Positions 55,787 to 64,000 of a stretch of DNA of 64,000 bases are shown one piece after another. Both the position numbers and the translations under genes were made by a program. Each line of letters starts with the position of its first letter. The stretch's first letter is position 1. Source of the stretch: Erysipelothrix sp. HDW6C (GTDB lineage: Bacteria > Bacillota_I > Bacilli_A > Erysipelotrichales > Erysipelotrichaceae); the NCBI RefSeq assembly GCF_011299615.1, contig NZ_CP049861.1:1116001-1180000 (forward strand), written 5' to 3'. The notes beneath the pieces were generated by a model that saw only the letters and a program-made list of their open reading frames with translations, ran no database searches and was not told the DNA's origin.

Positions 55787-56780
55787 AGATTATCTTGCTG
55801 ACAAGCGGTATCTCATTCTCGTAGCACTGTTTCTGAGTGTCTTTTTGCTTTTCTTTTTGAGTGTGCTTAAGATTCAGTGGGAAGTGACTGTTATGGTGTT
55901 GCTTTCATTATGGATTGCGACAGGTACACCGTTGGTTGTGGAATTTTCACGACGTAGAAGCTTTTATAACGAGCTTCTCGCTAATTTGGAAGCACTGGAC
56001 CAAAAGTATCTTATTACGGAAATGATACCAGATCCTACTTTTCTTGATGGTATGGTATTGGTCGAAGTCTTGAATGATACCAATAAATCCATGGCCGATT
56101 TTGTGAGAACCTACAAGAGCAGTCAAGATGACTATCTGAGTTATCTTGAACTGTGGATTCATGAGGTCAAAACACCATTGGCAGCGATAGACTTAATTGC
56201 AAGTAATCATCGTGGCTTAGAAATGAATGCAATCTTGGAAGAAAGTGCGCGTATTCAAAATTATCTAGAGCAGGTACTTTTCTATGCACGTTCATCATCT
56301 GTAGAAAAAGATTACATTGTTCAAAAAATTGACTTGGGCATGCACATTCGTAATGTTGTTAAAGAACTGTCCCCGATTTTCATTCAGAAGAAAGTGAGTC
56401 TGGATATGGACGGAATCGATCGCGACGTTTACAGTGATGCAAAATGGTTGGAGTTTATAATTAAACAAATACTCGATAACGCGTTAAAGTATGTAGAAGC
56501 GGATACGGGCTCTATCGAAGTTAAGTGCTTTGAGCAAGCACAAAATATTGTTTTAACGATTCAAGACAATGGACCAGGAATTCCTGCTCAAGACATTCGA
56601 CGTGTTTTTGAACGTGGGTTTACCGGACAGTTGGGCCGCAATCACAAACAGGCAACGGGCATGGGGTTGTATTTGGTCAAGACATTAGGAGATAAACTGT
56701 ACATGAATATATCGATTGCTTCAGATAGTGGGACAACCGTTACGCTTACATTTCCAAAGTCTGATATGATGTTCCGTTAA
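55776..56780 (+). CDS. Intramembrane-sensing histidine kinase (BceS-like)
   Basis: The 334-residue kinase has two adjacent helices with almost no outside loop (about residues 12-55), then the histidine box WIHEVKTPLAAIDL, N box IIKQILDNALKY and GNG-like TGMGLYLVKTLG. BceS kinases do not sense the drug themselves but read the state of the BceAB exporter. I chose ATG 55776, which overlaps the regulator stop by 11 bases. Confidence 0.9.
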   Translation: MRIRDYLADKRYLILVALFLSVFLLFFLSVLKIQWEVTVMVLLSLWIATGTPLVVEFSRRRSFYNELLANLEALDQKYLITEMIPDPTFLDGMVLVEVLNDTNKSMADFVRTYKSSQDDYLSYLELWIHEVKTPLAAIDLIASNHRGLEMNAILEESARIQNYLEQVLFYARSSSVEKDYIVQKIDLGMHIRNVVKELSPIFIQKKVSLDMDGIDRDVYSDAKWLEFIIKQILDNALKYVEADTGSIEVKCFEQAQNIVLTIQDNGPGIPAQDIRRVFERGFTGQLGRNHKQATGMGLYLVKTLGDKLYMNISIASDSGTTVTLTFPKSDMMFR

Positions 56781-56788
56781 CAGGAGAT

Positions 56789-58732
56789 ATGATGAGTTTT
56801 AGGATAGCATTACAAAATGTTCGCAAAAGTTATCGCGACTATCTTATTTACTTTGTGACACTGACATTTTCAGTGGCGCTTTTCTATGTCTTTGGGTCCG
56901 TAGATTATCAACTGCAACTGCTTGATGTTTCTTCGTTTGCAGATATGACATCATCCGGATTGCAAGCGATGATGCTTATTTTTTCGGTATTGATTGTGAT
57001 TATCTTTTACTTTTTGATTCGCTATGCCAATAATTTTCTGATTCGCCGCCGCAACAAAGAGTTCGCAACATACCTCATTCTTGGAATGCCTCAGAAAACC
57101 ATGGGCATGATTCTTGTCATGGAAACCTTAATCATCGGGGTCTTATCGCTGGTCTCGGGGATTATCGTTGGAATTATCATGTCGCAAGTGACCAGTGTAT
57201 TTACTGCATTCATTCTAAGCAGTGATATTAATTACAAGTTTATCTACTCCGCATTCTCAATGCGATACACGGTATTCTGTTTTGCGCTTATCTTTTTATT
57301 CATCAGCTATGGTAATATTCGAAAGATTCGCAAACTCAATTTAATTAATATCATGAATTCAGGACGCGAAAATCAAACAGTAACGCGTATTAATGTGTTT
57401 TTTGGCTTTGTGACACTTGTGATTGCCATCGCATTATTAGTGCTTGCTTATGTGTGGGTTTTACAACCATACCAACTGTTACTTGGTTTTCCACTGATTG
57501 TTCTTTTAGGAACCTTGGCAACATTATTGTTGTTCTATTCAATTGCCTATATATTTATGAATGTTATGACATGGTTTAAACGATCGTATTATTGGGAACT
57601 GAATATGTTTACATTTCGTCAGTTGGGATCACGGGTTAAAACAACCTATACGATGATGACATTCATCAGTGTCATCATGCTCTTTGCCTTGGTGCTTATC
57701 GTCACAGGGATAAATTTAAACCGATCGATTTTTGCCTCTGTTGACGTGAATACACCCTATGATTATTCAATAATTCTTGAAGACGATACTGTATTAAAAG
57801 ACTTTGTAAACCAAAACAAAGCATCCATAGCAACAAATATGACATACACCTATTATAAGACGGGGCTTACCAATGAAGATTTGACGGTTTCTGAAGGCAT
57901 CAATATTCTGGGTGAAGTCTATGTTATGAAACTCTCGGACTACAATCGTGTGCGTGCGCATTTTTCACAACCGTCACTTACATTGGATGCGAACCACGCT
58001 TTGTTTGATGTAACCTCACAAGATACGATTATGTTTGTTTATACACCCCTTGAAACAGTGTCGGGATCGCTTACCCTGGATTCACAGTTCTATCGCTTTT
58101 CGTCACCCAAGGCATCCCCGGTGCTCTTGATGAATAGTGGTCCCATCGATTATTTCTTCATTATCAATGATGATGAACTTGAGCGTATGCTATTTGATGG
58201 GTATCTTCACGAACCACGCTACGTTACAAACCTTGTGGTTAAAGAGGGTCAGGACATTGAACATAAAATAAGTGAGCATATCAAGTCCAATGATTATATT
58301 CAATTTCTCAGTAAGCATGATGTCGTGGGGACAATGGATGAGACACGCGTTATCATTACATACATTACACTCTACCTTGGGATGGTATTTCTCGTAAGTG
58401 CGATGGTGGTTCAGTCACTTCACTCACTTTCAGATGCCCACGACAGTAAACGCCGTTATACGATTTTGTATAATATTGGAGTGGATCAATCAGAAGTGAA
58501 TCGCTCCATTCGCACACAAACACTGATATATTTCTTATTGCCGATGGGGCTTGCGCTCATTCACACCTATGTTGGGATTCAAGCAGTTAAACTAAATGTT
58601 GAGCGTATCAGCTTTGCGAGTTTTTCCCTTGTACCAACCCTCATAACATTGGGTATCGTAGTCATCTTTTACTCAGTTTTCTATTATTTTGTGTATCTAA
58701 ACATCAAACGCATTGTGCGTCAACATCGCTAG
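56789..58732 (+). CDS. BceB-like ABC exporter permease, module 1
   Basis: This 647-residue membrane protein has the BceB plan: one helix, then FtsX-like helices, about ten in all, and a large outside domain of about 200 residues between helices 7 and 8 (residues 310-510). N-terminal FRIALQNVRKSYRDYLIYFVTLTFS is typical. It lies 8 bases after the kinase and overlaps nothing but the leading part of the ATPase frame. Its outer domain would contact a peptide antibiotic or lipid II-cycle intermediate. Confidence 0.88.
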   Translation: MMSFRIALQNVRKSYRDYLIYFVTLTFSVALFYVFGSVDYQLQLLDVSSFADMTSSGLQAMMLIFSVLIVIIFYFLIRYANNFLIRRRNKEFATYLILGMPQKTMGMILVMETLIIGVLSLVSGIIVGIIMSQVTSVFTAFILSSDINYKFIYSAFSMRYTVFCFALIFLFISYGNIRKIRKLNLINIMNSGRENQTVTRINVFFGFVTLVIAIALLVLAYVWVLQPYQLLLGFPLIVLLGTLATLLLFYSIAYIFMNVMTWFKRSYYWELNMFTFRQLGSRVKTTYTMMTFISVIMLFALVLIVTGINLNRSIFASVDVNTPYDYSIILEDDTVLKDFVNQNKASIATNMTYTYYKTGLTNEDLTVSEGINILGEVYVMKLSDYNRVRAHFSQPSLTLDANHALFDVTSQDTIMFVYTPLETVSGSLTLDSQFYRFSSPKASPVLLMNSGPIDYFFIINDDELERMLFDGYLHEPRYVTNLVVKEGQDIEHKISEHIKSNDYIQFLSKHDVVGTMDETRVIITYITLYLGMVFLVSAMVVQSLHSLSDAHDSKRRYTILYNIGVDQSEVNRSIRTQTLIYFLLPMGLALIHTYVGIQAVKLNVERISFASFSLVPTLITLGIVVIFYSVFYYFVYLNIKRIVRQHR

Positions 58733-58742
58733 GAGGTGCATC

Positions 58743-59510
58743 ATGACTCGTGTATTAGACGTAATCGATATTGAAAAATATTATGGTAAACGCGGAAACA
58801 TTACGAAAGCCTTAGATGGTGTTTCGTTTACGGTCGAAACCGGAGAGTTTATTGGGATAATGGGCCCAAGTGGGTCGGGAAAGACGACACTTTTAAATTG
58901 TGTAACAAGCATTGACCAAGTAACAAGTGGTCATGTACGCTTGGGTGGGGTTGAGATTACATCCTTAAAAAGAGAAGCACTGCAAGCATTTCGAAGAGAG
59001 TCATTGGGATTTATATTTCAAGACTTTAATCTCTTGGATACGCTTACTGCTTATGAAAACATCGCGCTTCCGCTTACAATTCAAAAAGTACCTCACAAGG
59101 AAATCAATCAACGTGTCAGCGAAATCGTGCAACGTTTGGATATTGCCGACACTCTGGAAAAGTACCCATACCAACTTTCGGGTGGACAGCAACAAAGGGT
59201 GGCCTCGGCACGCGCATTGGTAGGGAAGCCCCAGTTAATCGTTGCGGATGAGCCGACGGGGTCTCTTGATTCAAAAGCCAGTCGCGAATTGCTTGAGACA
59301 TTAACCTCACTGAATCACGTGAATCAAGTGACAATAATGATGGTGACTCACGATGCTTATAGTGCGAGTTATGCCAATCGTATTCTTTTTATCAAGGATG
59401 GCAAACTCTTTAGTGAATTGTACCGTGGAACGCAAAGTCGAAATCAGTTTTTTGATCAAATAATGGACGTTGTTACCTTGCTGGGTGGCGAAACGGATGC
59501 CTCACGATAG
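58743..59510 (+). CDS. BceA-like ABC exporter ATPase, module 1
   Basis: The 255-residue ATPase has Walker [10 protein letters not shown], signature LSGGQQQR, Walker [13 protein letters not shown] and the switch His in [17 protein letters not shown] precedes ATG 58743; a longer frame from 58713 lies in the permease end. The order permease then ATPase is reversed compared with module 2 and with classical bceAB. It is about 70 percent alike by eye to the second ATPase. Confidence 0.93.
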   Translation: MTRVLDVIDIEKYYGKRGNITKALDGVSFTVETGEFIGIMGPSGSGKTTLLNCVTSIDQVTSGHVRLGGVEITSLKREALQAFRRESLGFIFQDFNLLDTLTAYENIALPLTIQKVPHKEINQRVSEIVQRLDIADTLEKYPYQLSGGQQQRVASARALVGKPQLIVADEPTGSLDSKASRELLETLTSLNHVNQVTIMMVTHDAYSASYANRILFIKDGKLFSELYRGTQSRNQFFDQIMDVVTLLGGETDASR

Positions 59511-59523
59511 TGAGGTTTTTTTT
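59500..59523 (+). terminator. Terminator after exporter module 1
   Basis: CCTCAC and GTGAGG around GATA, then eight T, beginning before the ATPase stop. Confidence 0.86.
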
Positions 59524-59590
59524 ATGTGACAAGGATGTAAGTTTGATGTAAGAAGATTCGATGGTTGCTTTTTGTGAGAAAACGTATACT
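59524..59590 (+). promoter_or_regulatory. Activator-type promoter with triple 11-bp repeats, site 1
   Basis: ATGTGACA (59524-59531), four bases, TGTAAG (59536-59541), five bases, TGTAAG (59547-59552), then 32 bases to TATACT (59585-59590). The TGTNA cores start 11 bases apart, so they lie on one face of the helix. There is no good -35. The same layout occurs at 59801. OmpR-type regulators bind such direct repeats. Confidence 0.75.
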
Positions 59591-59614
59591 GGTATTACAG
59601 AGGAGGTACCATCA

Positions 59615-59797
59615 ATGAATCACGAAACATTACATTTAAATTCAGAGGCATGCGGGCCTCAAGGGAGAAAAATTATGAAAAAGAATAACGAACAAAAAAT
59701 AAAATCAATTTTGGATATTGCACAACCCGAAACGATGGACGAGGCATTATATGTTGAATTTATCAATGCTTTGGCACTGATGCAGTCAGGTCGTTAA
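59615..59797 (+). CDS. Small 60-residue protein in the exporter locus
   Basis: The frame starts at ATG 59615, 8 bases after AGGAGG. A second in-frame ATG at 59675 has AGGGAG upstream and would give a 40-residue peptide KKNNEQKIKSILDIAQPETM and so on. I recognise no family. There is no signal peptide or membrane helix. A short hairpin GAGGC/GCCTC (59645-59660) separates the two starts. It has the same promoter design as the second exporter, so it may be induced with it. Confidence 0.6.
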   Translation: MNHETLHLNSEACGPQGRKIMKKNNEQKIKSILDIAQPETMDEALYVEFINALALMQSGR

Positions 59798-59800
59798 TGA

Positions 59801-59867
59801 ATGTGACATTTCTGTAAGGGAAGTGTAAGTCTAAGCCATGGCGTGAGCAGCGCTGGGGGCGTATGAT
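59801..59867 (+). promoter_or_regulatory. Activator-type promoter with triple 11-bp repeats, site 2
   Basis: ATGTGACA (59801-59808), four bases, TGTAAG (59813-59818), five bases, TGTAAG (59824-59829), then exactly 32 bases to TATGAT (59862-59867). The layout is the same as site 1 although the spacers differ, which points to selection. Confidence 0.75.
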
Positions 59868-59895
59868 GAATCTATTAAAAAAAAGGAGTATATCT

Positions 59896-60663
59896 ATGAC
59901 AGCAGTATTACAAGTTAGAAATATCGAAAAATATTATGGCAAACGGGGAAACGTCACCAAAGCATTGGACGGTGTCTCGTTTGATATTGAACAAGGTGAG
60001 TTTGTTGGGATAATGGGTCCCAGTGGATCGGGAAAAACAACGTTGCTTAATTGTGTATCGACAATCGATCGGCTGACAAGTGGTAGCATTGAGGTTAATG
60101 GAACCAATACCACGAAACTAAAGAAAGATGCTTTGCAGCAATTTCGTCGCGAAGAACTGGGGTTTATCTTCCAAGACTTTAACCTTTTGGACACTTTAAC
60201 AGCCTATGAAAACATTGCGTTGGCACTAACAATTCAAAAAGTTAACCACAAAGAAATTGCTAATCGCGTCAATGCAGTAGCGGAATTATTGGACATTAAT
60301 GATCATTTATCGAAGTTTCCCTATCAAATGTCTGGGGGACAACAACAACGTGTAGCCAGTGCAAGAGCATTAATTACAAATCCAAGTCTTATTTTGGCAG
60401 ATGAGCCAACAGGAGCGCTTGATTCAAAAGCAAGCCGTATGTTGCTTGAAAAAATGCAAGAACTCAATCAACAATCCAATGCAACCATTATGATGGTTAC
60501 CCATGATGCCTTTACAGCAAGTTATGCGAAGCGCATTTTATTTATCAAAGATGGTAAAGTATTTAATGAACTCATTCGAGGAAATCAAAGTCGCCGAGAA
60601 TTTTTTGATCAAATCATTGATGTCGTAACATTACTTGGAGGCGACACATCAAATGTACTATAA
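59896..60663 (+). CDS. BceA-like ABC exporter ATPase, module 2
   Basis: The 255-residue ATPase has the same motifs as its paralogue: [13 protein letters not shown] variant MSGGQQQR, LILADEPTGALD and VTHDAFTAS. AAGGAG precedes ATG 59896; the frame from 59863 starts in the promoter -10. It overlaps its permease by 11 bases. Confidence 0.93.
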   Translation: MTAVLQVRNIEKYYGKRGNVTKALDGVSFDIEQGEFVGIMGPSGSGKTTLLNCVSTIDRLTSGSIEVNGTNTTKLKKDALQQFRREELGFIFQDFNLLDTLTAYENIALALTIQKVNHKEIANRVNAVAELLDINDHLSKFPYQMSGGQQQRVASARALITNPSLILADEPTGALDSKASRMLLEKMQELNQQSNATIMMVTHDAFTASYAKRILFIKDGKVFNELIRGNQSRREFFDQIIDVVTLLGGDTSNVL

Positions 60664-62674
60664 ACTTGCTTTTCGGAATGTTCGTAAAAGTTATAAAGAC
60701 TTTTCGATCTATTTCATCACATTAACATTCTCGGTAGCACTATTTTATATATTTAATTCATTTGAACAACAAGCAGCAATTTTAGATATGAGCGAAGGGC
60801 AGGGAACGATGGTTCAAGCACTCGTGACGATTATGGATGTAATGTCGGTAATTGTGGCGGCAGTATTTGGATTCTTAATTCTCTATGCAAACAATTTCCT
60901 TATTAAGCGTCGAAAAAAAGAAATGGGATTGTATACGTTATTGGGGATGCCACGTCGTAAAATTTCCCTGATTCTTATTTTAGAAACTGTATACATTGGT
61001 TTTGCGGCGCTATTGTTTGGGTTGATTGTAGGATACTTTGGTTCACATCTTACATCATTACTAACAGCTCGTTTATTAGCAGTATCAGCAAACTTTGGTT
61101 TCGTCTTTTCACTACAAGCCACACTGAAAACAATTTTGATTTTTGGTGCTGTATTTATTATCGTGCTCATCTTCAATCGAATGACACTTAATGGCTATGA
61201 ACTGATAGATTTATTACGCGCTGAACGTAAGAACGAAGAACCTGGTGCCAAGCATCTGTGGGTCTCTGTCCTGGTATTCTTATTGGGATCAGGTATCCTT
61301 GGGGGAGCATATGTATGGGCCTTGCAGCCGACACAATTGCTCTTAAATCTCTTGCCAATTATTGGTTTGGGAGCGCTTGGAACGTTTATGATTTTCAAAT
61401 CCTTCGCAGGATTTATGTTGAAATTTATGCAGACAAACAAAGGTCACTACTACAAAGGGCTTAATATGTTTGTATTCCGCCAAGTAGGTGCAAAGATTAA
61501 TTCAACCTACCGTATGATGGCAACAGTTAGCTTGATGTTGTTGTTTGCATTGGGAACCCTGATTACTGGTTTTAATCTCAACACTGTGATGGCGGAAGAA
61601 ATTGAGAGTCAAACAGCATTTGACTATACTTTGAGTGTTCATGGTCAAAATCTTAACAAGGAGATTGATACCTATATGGCATGGTTTGATCGCCCTGAAG
61701 TCGAACACGTGAGTGCATCGACCATTTATCGTGGCGAACAAACGTTTGCAGATTTGGAAGCAATCATAGATACCCAATCGGAAACATATCAACGCTATGC
61801 AACAATGCCGTTGGGTATCATGTCACTCGGTGATTTCAACTCGCTTCGAACACGACAAGGGCTCAGTAGCGTTACTCTATCTGAGCATTCAATTGCACTA
61901 AACATGCAAATGAATGGGATGTCGGGAATCAATGAGCAAATTGGTGACTTCATTCATTATGGCGTGCCTGTATCACTATTTAATGAAACATATACAGTTC
62001 AGGATGTCGATCGAACAGCGGTTAAATTTGAAAATGGCTACTTTACAATGCCGATTATCATCGTAAATGACAATGAGTTATTGGATGCAATCAACGCAGG
62101 CCATGTAGAAACAAAAACACTCTTGTTGAATGCTGATTTGGTGAGTGATATCGATGGTGTCGCATTTGCAAGAAGTCTGGAGAACAATTACCAACATGAA
62201 GAAGATCGCTATGCAATCTATAACAGTGTAGCTGCAGATGATATTATTGAAAGCTCACGAGGTATGGAGTTAATCTTAACGTATGTTTCATTGTACCTTG
62301 GTTCGGTGTTCTTGGTGACCAGTGTTGTCATCCTCGCGCTTCAACAGCTTTCTGAGGCAAGTGACAACCAAAAACGATACAATGTGCTTTCGAAGATTGG
62401 TGTCAGCGACCGCATGGTTCGTCATTCAATCTTCGCTCAGAATGCCCTGTATTTCTTTATTCCTTTACTTATTGGATTGATTCATACTTACGTTGGTGTG
62501 ACGGCAGTAAACTTGAATTTAAAACTTGCAATGATGAGCCCAACCAGCGTAAAGCCAGCTTTAATGACACTTGGATTTGTCTTGGCGGTGTATCTACTCT
62601 ATTTCGTCGTAACTTATGTTGGAAGCAAGTCAATTATTCTTGGTAAGAATGATAGAAATACTGCCACAGAATAG
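60653..62674 (+). CDS. BceB-like ABC exporter permease, module 2
   Basis: The 673-residue permease has the same plan as module 1: N-terminal YYKLAFRNVRKSYKDFSIYFITLTFS, FtsX-like helices and a large outside domain (about residues 315-530). It has about ten helices. The outer domain is only weakly like that of module 1, which suggests a different ligand. I chose ATG 60653, about 11 bases after GGAGG. Confidence 0.88.
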   Translation: MYYKLAFRNVRKSYKDFSIYFITLTFSVALFYIFNSFEQQAAILDMSEGQGTMVQALVTIMDVMSVIVAAVFGFLILYANNFLIKRRKKEMGLYTLLGMPRRKISLILILETVYIGFAALLFGLIVGYFGSHLTSLLTARLLAVSANFGFVFSLQATLKTILIFGAVFIIVLIFNRMTLNGYELIDLLRAERKNEEPGAKHLWVSVLVFLLGSGILGGAYVWALQPTQLLLNLLPIIGLGALGTFMIFKSFAGFMLKFMQTNKGHYYKGLNMFVFRQVGAKINSTYRMMATVSLMLLFALGTLITGFNLNTVMAEEIESQTAFDYTLSVHGQNLNKEIDTYMAWFDRPEVEHVSASTIYRGEQTFADLEAIIDTQSETYQRYATMPLGIMSLGDFNSLRTRQGLSSVTLSEHSIALNMQMNGMSGINEQIGDFIHYGVPVSLFNETYTVQDVDRTAVKFENGYFTMPIIIVNDNELLDAINAGHVETKTLLLNADLVSDIDGVAFARSLENNYQHEEDRYAIYNSVAADDIIESSRGMELILTYVSLYLGSVFLVTSVVILALQQLSEASDNQKRYNVLSKIGVSDRMVRHSIFAQNALYFFIPLLIGLIHTYVGVTAVNLNLKLAMMSPTSVKPALMTLGFVLAVYLLYFVVTYVGSKSIILGKNDRNTATE

Positions 62675-62712
62675 CGCGTGCATGGTACACTGTTAGTAAT
62701 AAGGAGACATGT

Positions 62713-63099
62713 ATGAATCTATATTTACTTGAAACTGTGCGCACTAACAATTTTACGGATCCCGAAATGGTATCCAAGATTACGGGACTATGGCAATCAC
62801 TACAAACACTTGAACCCCCTTTGGAGGGCAATGTTTATGGGGTTTACTCAGATTATGAGAGTGATTATAAAGGGGACTACTCCTTTGCAATTGCGACGAC
62901 TGAACCTCGCTCACAAATGTCAATCCCGATATTTGCAGGCATGAACTATACCAAGTTTGCAGTAGAAACAGATGTTGCTGCAACGTGGGCATTTATTTGG
63001 GATCTTGAAGAATCGGGGGAACTTCATCGTGCTTATACGGTCGATTTTGAATCCTATCAACCCGATGGTAGTGTCGTAATTTATATTGCCATTCAATAA
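62713..63099 (+). CDS. GyrI-like/AraC effector-binding-domain protein
   Basis: The 128-residue protein has the fold pattern of stand-alone effector-binding proteins: VYGVYSDYESDYKGDYSFAIA, FAGMNYTKFAVETD, then WAFIWDLEESGELHRAYTVDFESY and a final strand VVIYIAIQ. GyrI-like proteins bind small hydrophobic or cationic drugs, which suits the exporter locus next to it. AAGGAG precedes the ATG. Confidence 0.72.
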   Translation: MNLYLLETVRTNNFTDPEMVSKITGLWQSLQTLEPPLEGNVYGVYSDYESDYKGDYSFAIATTEPRSQMSIPIFAGMNYTKFAVETDVAATWAFIWDLEESGELHRAYTVDFESYQPDGSVVIYIAIQ

Positions 63100-63104
63100 G
63101 AAAA

Positions 63105-63135
63105 AAAGTGAACTACACATCGTGTGGTTCACTTT
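63105..63135. terminator. Two-way terminator
   Basis: AAAGTGAAC and GTTCACTTT with inner ACAC/GTGT pairing, between the GyrI-like gene and the convergent gene, including the stop of the latter. Confidence 0.82.
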
Positions 63136-63835
63136 CTGTTTGATAGCCTTCAGTATAGGGGAGGAAATGATCTAAACCCAGCAAATGAATAAAGTAATCA
63201 ATACCCTGACCAAAGAATAAACGAAGGTTTGGGTTTTCGTTGTTGTATTTAACAGCAATGAGTTCTTTTGGATTGATCAATTCATGACTGATATCATACC
63301 GCAGTTGTGCAATAAGCAGTGATGCCAGCGCGTTTGTTTCATAACGCACCCAGTCAACTGTATAATTGATATCTTCTTTCGCAAGTTCCAATAAGTCTTC
63401 GTATTGTTGGCTCATTAATGTTGAACCATAGATCGCTTTTTGAAGATAAATGGTTGTTTGAACCGATTGTTCGGCACCGTATGCTGTAACAAAGGACATC
63501 GTTTCATTGAATGTTTCTTGACCGTTATCAGTATTGAAATAGGTGTGAAATATCAGGGTATCAAAATCGGTATTGTAATACGCGTAGGTAAACTTTTGTA
63601 ACACGATTCTCAAGGCCTTATCTTTTTCAAGTTTATTTTGTTGTTCGATTTGCTTGCGTTGGTTTTCTTTAATCTTGCGAAGTTCGTTGCGCTGGGATTG
63701 CTGATTTCCATAGTAAGAGCTAATATAACCAAACACCGTACTCAAGAGCACGCCGGTAAGCCCGATAAGTGATGCAACGACAGCAGGTTGTTCCCACCAT
63801 TGAATAACATCGGCTGCGATCCATATTGTGAACAT
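63113..63835 (-). CDS. Membrane-anchored coiled-coil protein of unknown function
   Basis: I do not recognise this 240-residue protein. One membrane helix (about residues 18-40, VASLIGLTGVLLSTVFGYISS) is followed by a charged coiled coil (NELRKIKENQRKQIEQQ) and a helical domain of about 150 residues with several Trp and Tyr. I chose ATG 63835, since the longer frame to 63991 runs through the tRNA-Gly gene and its terminator. GGTGAT lies before the ATG. Confidence 0.7.
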   Translation of the reverse strand: MFTIWIAADVIQWWEQPAVVASLIGLTGVLLSTVFGYISSYYGNQQSQRNELRKIKENQRKQIEQQNKLEKDKALRIVLQKFTYAYYNTDFDTLIFHTYFNTDNGQETFNETMSFVTAYGAEQSVQTTIYLQKAIYGSTLMSQQYEDLLELAKEDINYTVDWVRYETNALASLLIAQLRYDISHELINPKELIAVKYNNENPNLRLFFGQGIDYFIHLLGLDHFLPYTEGYQTESEPHDV

Positions 63836-63890
63836 AAAATCACCATCCTCTAATACAATGAGTATATCACAAACCTGTGTGCAGAATATA

Positions 63891-63913
63891 GAAAAACCAC
63901 ACGCGAAGTGTGG
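63891..63913 (-). terminator. Terminator of the tRNA-Gly transcript
   Basis: On the minus strand CCACAC, TTCGC and GTGTGG, then five T, 19 bases after the tRNA 3' end. Confidence 0.8.
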
Positions 63914-63931
63914 CTTGAAGTATATATTTAT

Positions 63932-64000
63932 TGGAGCAGGTGAGGGGAATTGAACCCCCGCCTCAACCTTGGCAAGGTCGTGTTCTACCATTGAACTACA
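63932..64000 (-). tRNA. tRNA-Gly (GCC), 5' end outside window
   Basis: On the minus strand the visible part has the D arm (AGTTCAATGGTAGAAC), an anticodon stem and loop CCTTGCCAAGG with anticodon GCC, the T arm GGGGGTTCAATTCCCC, and acceptor strand CACCTGC then T and encoded CCA. About five bases of the 5' acceptor strand (expected GCAGG) lie beyond base 64000. Confidence 0.95.

Noticed and set aside
59845-59867. The five-G run in promoter site 2 as another lost G
   Set aside because: With five G the distance to the -10 is 32 bases, the same as in site 1, which has no G run, so the run appears correct.
63836-63991. A 52-codon N-terminal extension of the membrane coiled-coil gene
   Set aside because: It runs through the tRNA-Gly gene and its terminator, and a good start lies at 63835.

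Overview
The window is about 64 kb of low-GC chromosomal DNA from a Gram-positive Bacillota, most like the Erysipelotrichia. The evidence is consensus AGGAGG ribosome sites, TTGACA/TATAAT promoters, many short lipoproteins, VanZ-like membrane proteins, BceAB-type exporters and Firmicute gene orders. A complete type II fatty acid operon argues against Erysipelothrix rhusiopathiae, which is known to lack that pathway; I cannot name genus or species. I saw no insertion sequences, phage genes, CRISPR arrays or rRNA. Functions and family names come from reading the proteins; no database search was run.

Layout. 1-6.4 kb: fatty acid and phospholipid operon (accA, fabH, acpP, fabD, fabG, fabF, fabZ, acpS, plsC-like) with a FabT-like operator over the acpP promoter and no enoyl reductase. 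6.4-9.9 kb: VanZ-like protein overlapping ybaK, then folT behind a THF riboswitch and fhs. 9.9-16.9 kb: papain-like hydrolase, tex, polysaccharide deacetylase and a split ABC importer (two binding lipoproteins facing a permease/ATPase pair). 17-25.5 kb: F-type ATP synthase operon whose c subunit has the sodium-binding signature, running directly into ktrB-ktrA. 25.5-36.7 kb: trxA, bactofilin, a four-gene pyroglutamate cluster, a DUF349 protein, a cystine-type symporter behind a cysteine-codon leader peptide, a BaiN-like flavoprotein, a second VanZ-like gene and small proteins. 36.7-39.4 kb: GntR regulator, ceramidase-like hydrolase and SIS-domain gene; regulator and SIS gene are each broken by one missing base in a five-G run. 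39.4-51.1 kb: CmpB-like membrane protein, DUF885 lipoprotein, TetR, YjdM, divergent nagB/nagA, ankyrin protein, P-type ATPase, amino-acid oxidase-like and small-ligand proteins. 51.2-64 kb: LytTR two-component pair, S24 (LexA/HdiR-like) repressor with a 30-bp palindromic operator, CorA-like protein, BceRS-like system with two BceAB-type exporters, and a tRNA-Gly at the right edge.

The most interesting regulation is: (1) a 24-codon leader peptide with tandem Cys codons and a terminator before the cystine-type symporter; (2) two near-identical promoters with three repeats at 11-bp spacing, in front of a small gene and the second BceAB module, probably read by the BceR-like regulator; (3) the S24 repressor palindrome between divergent promoters; (4) the FabT-like box in the fab operon; (5) a sodium-type ATP synthase translationally coupled to potassium uptake genes.
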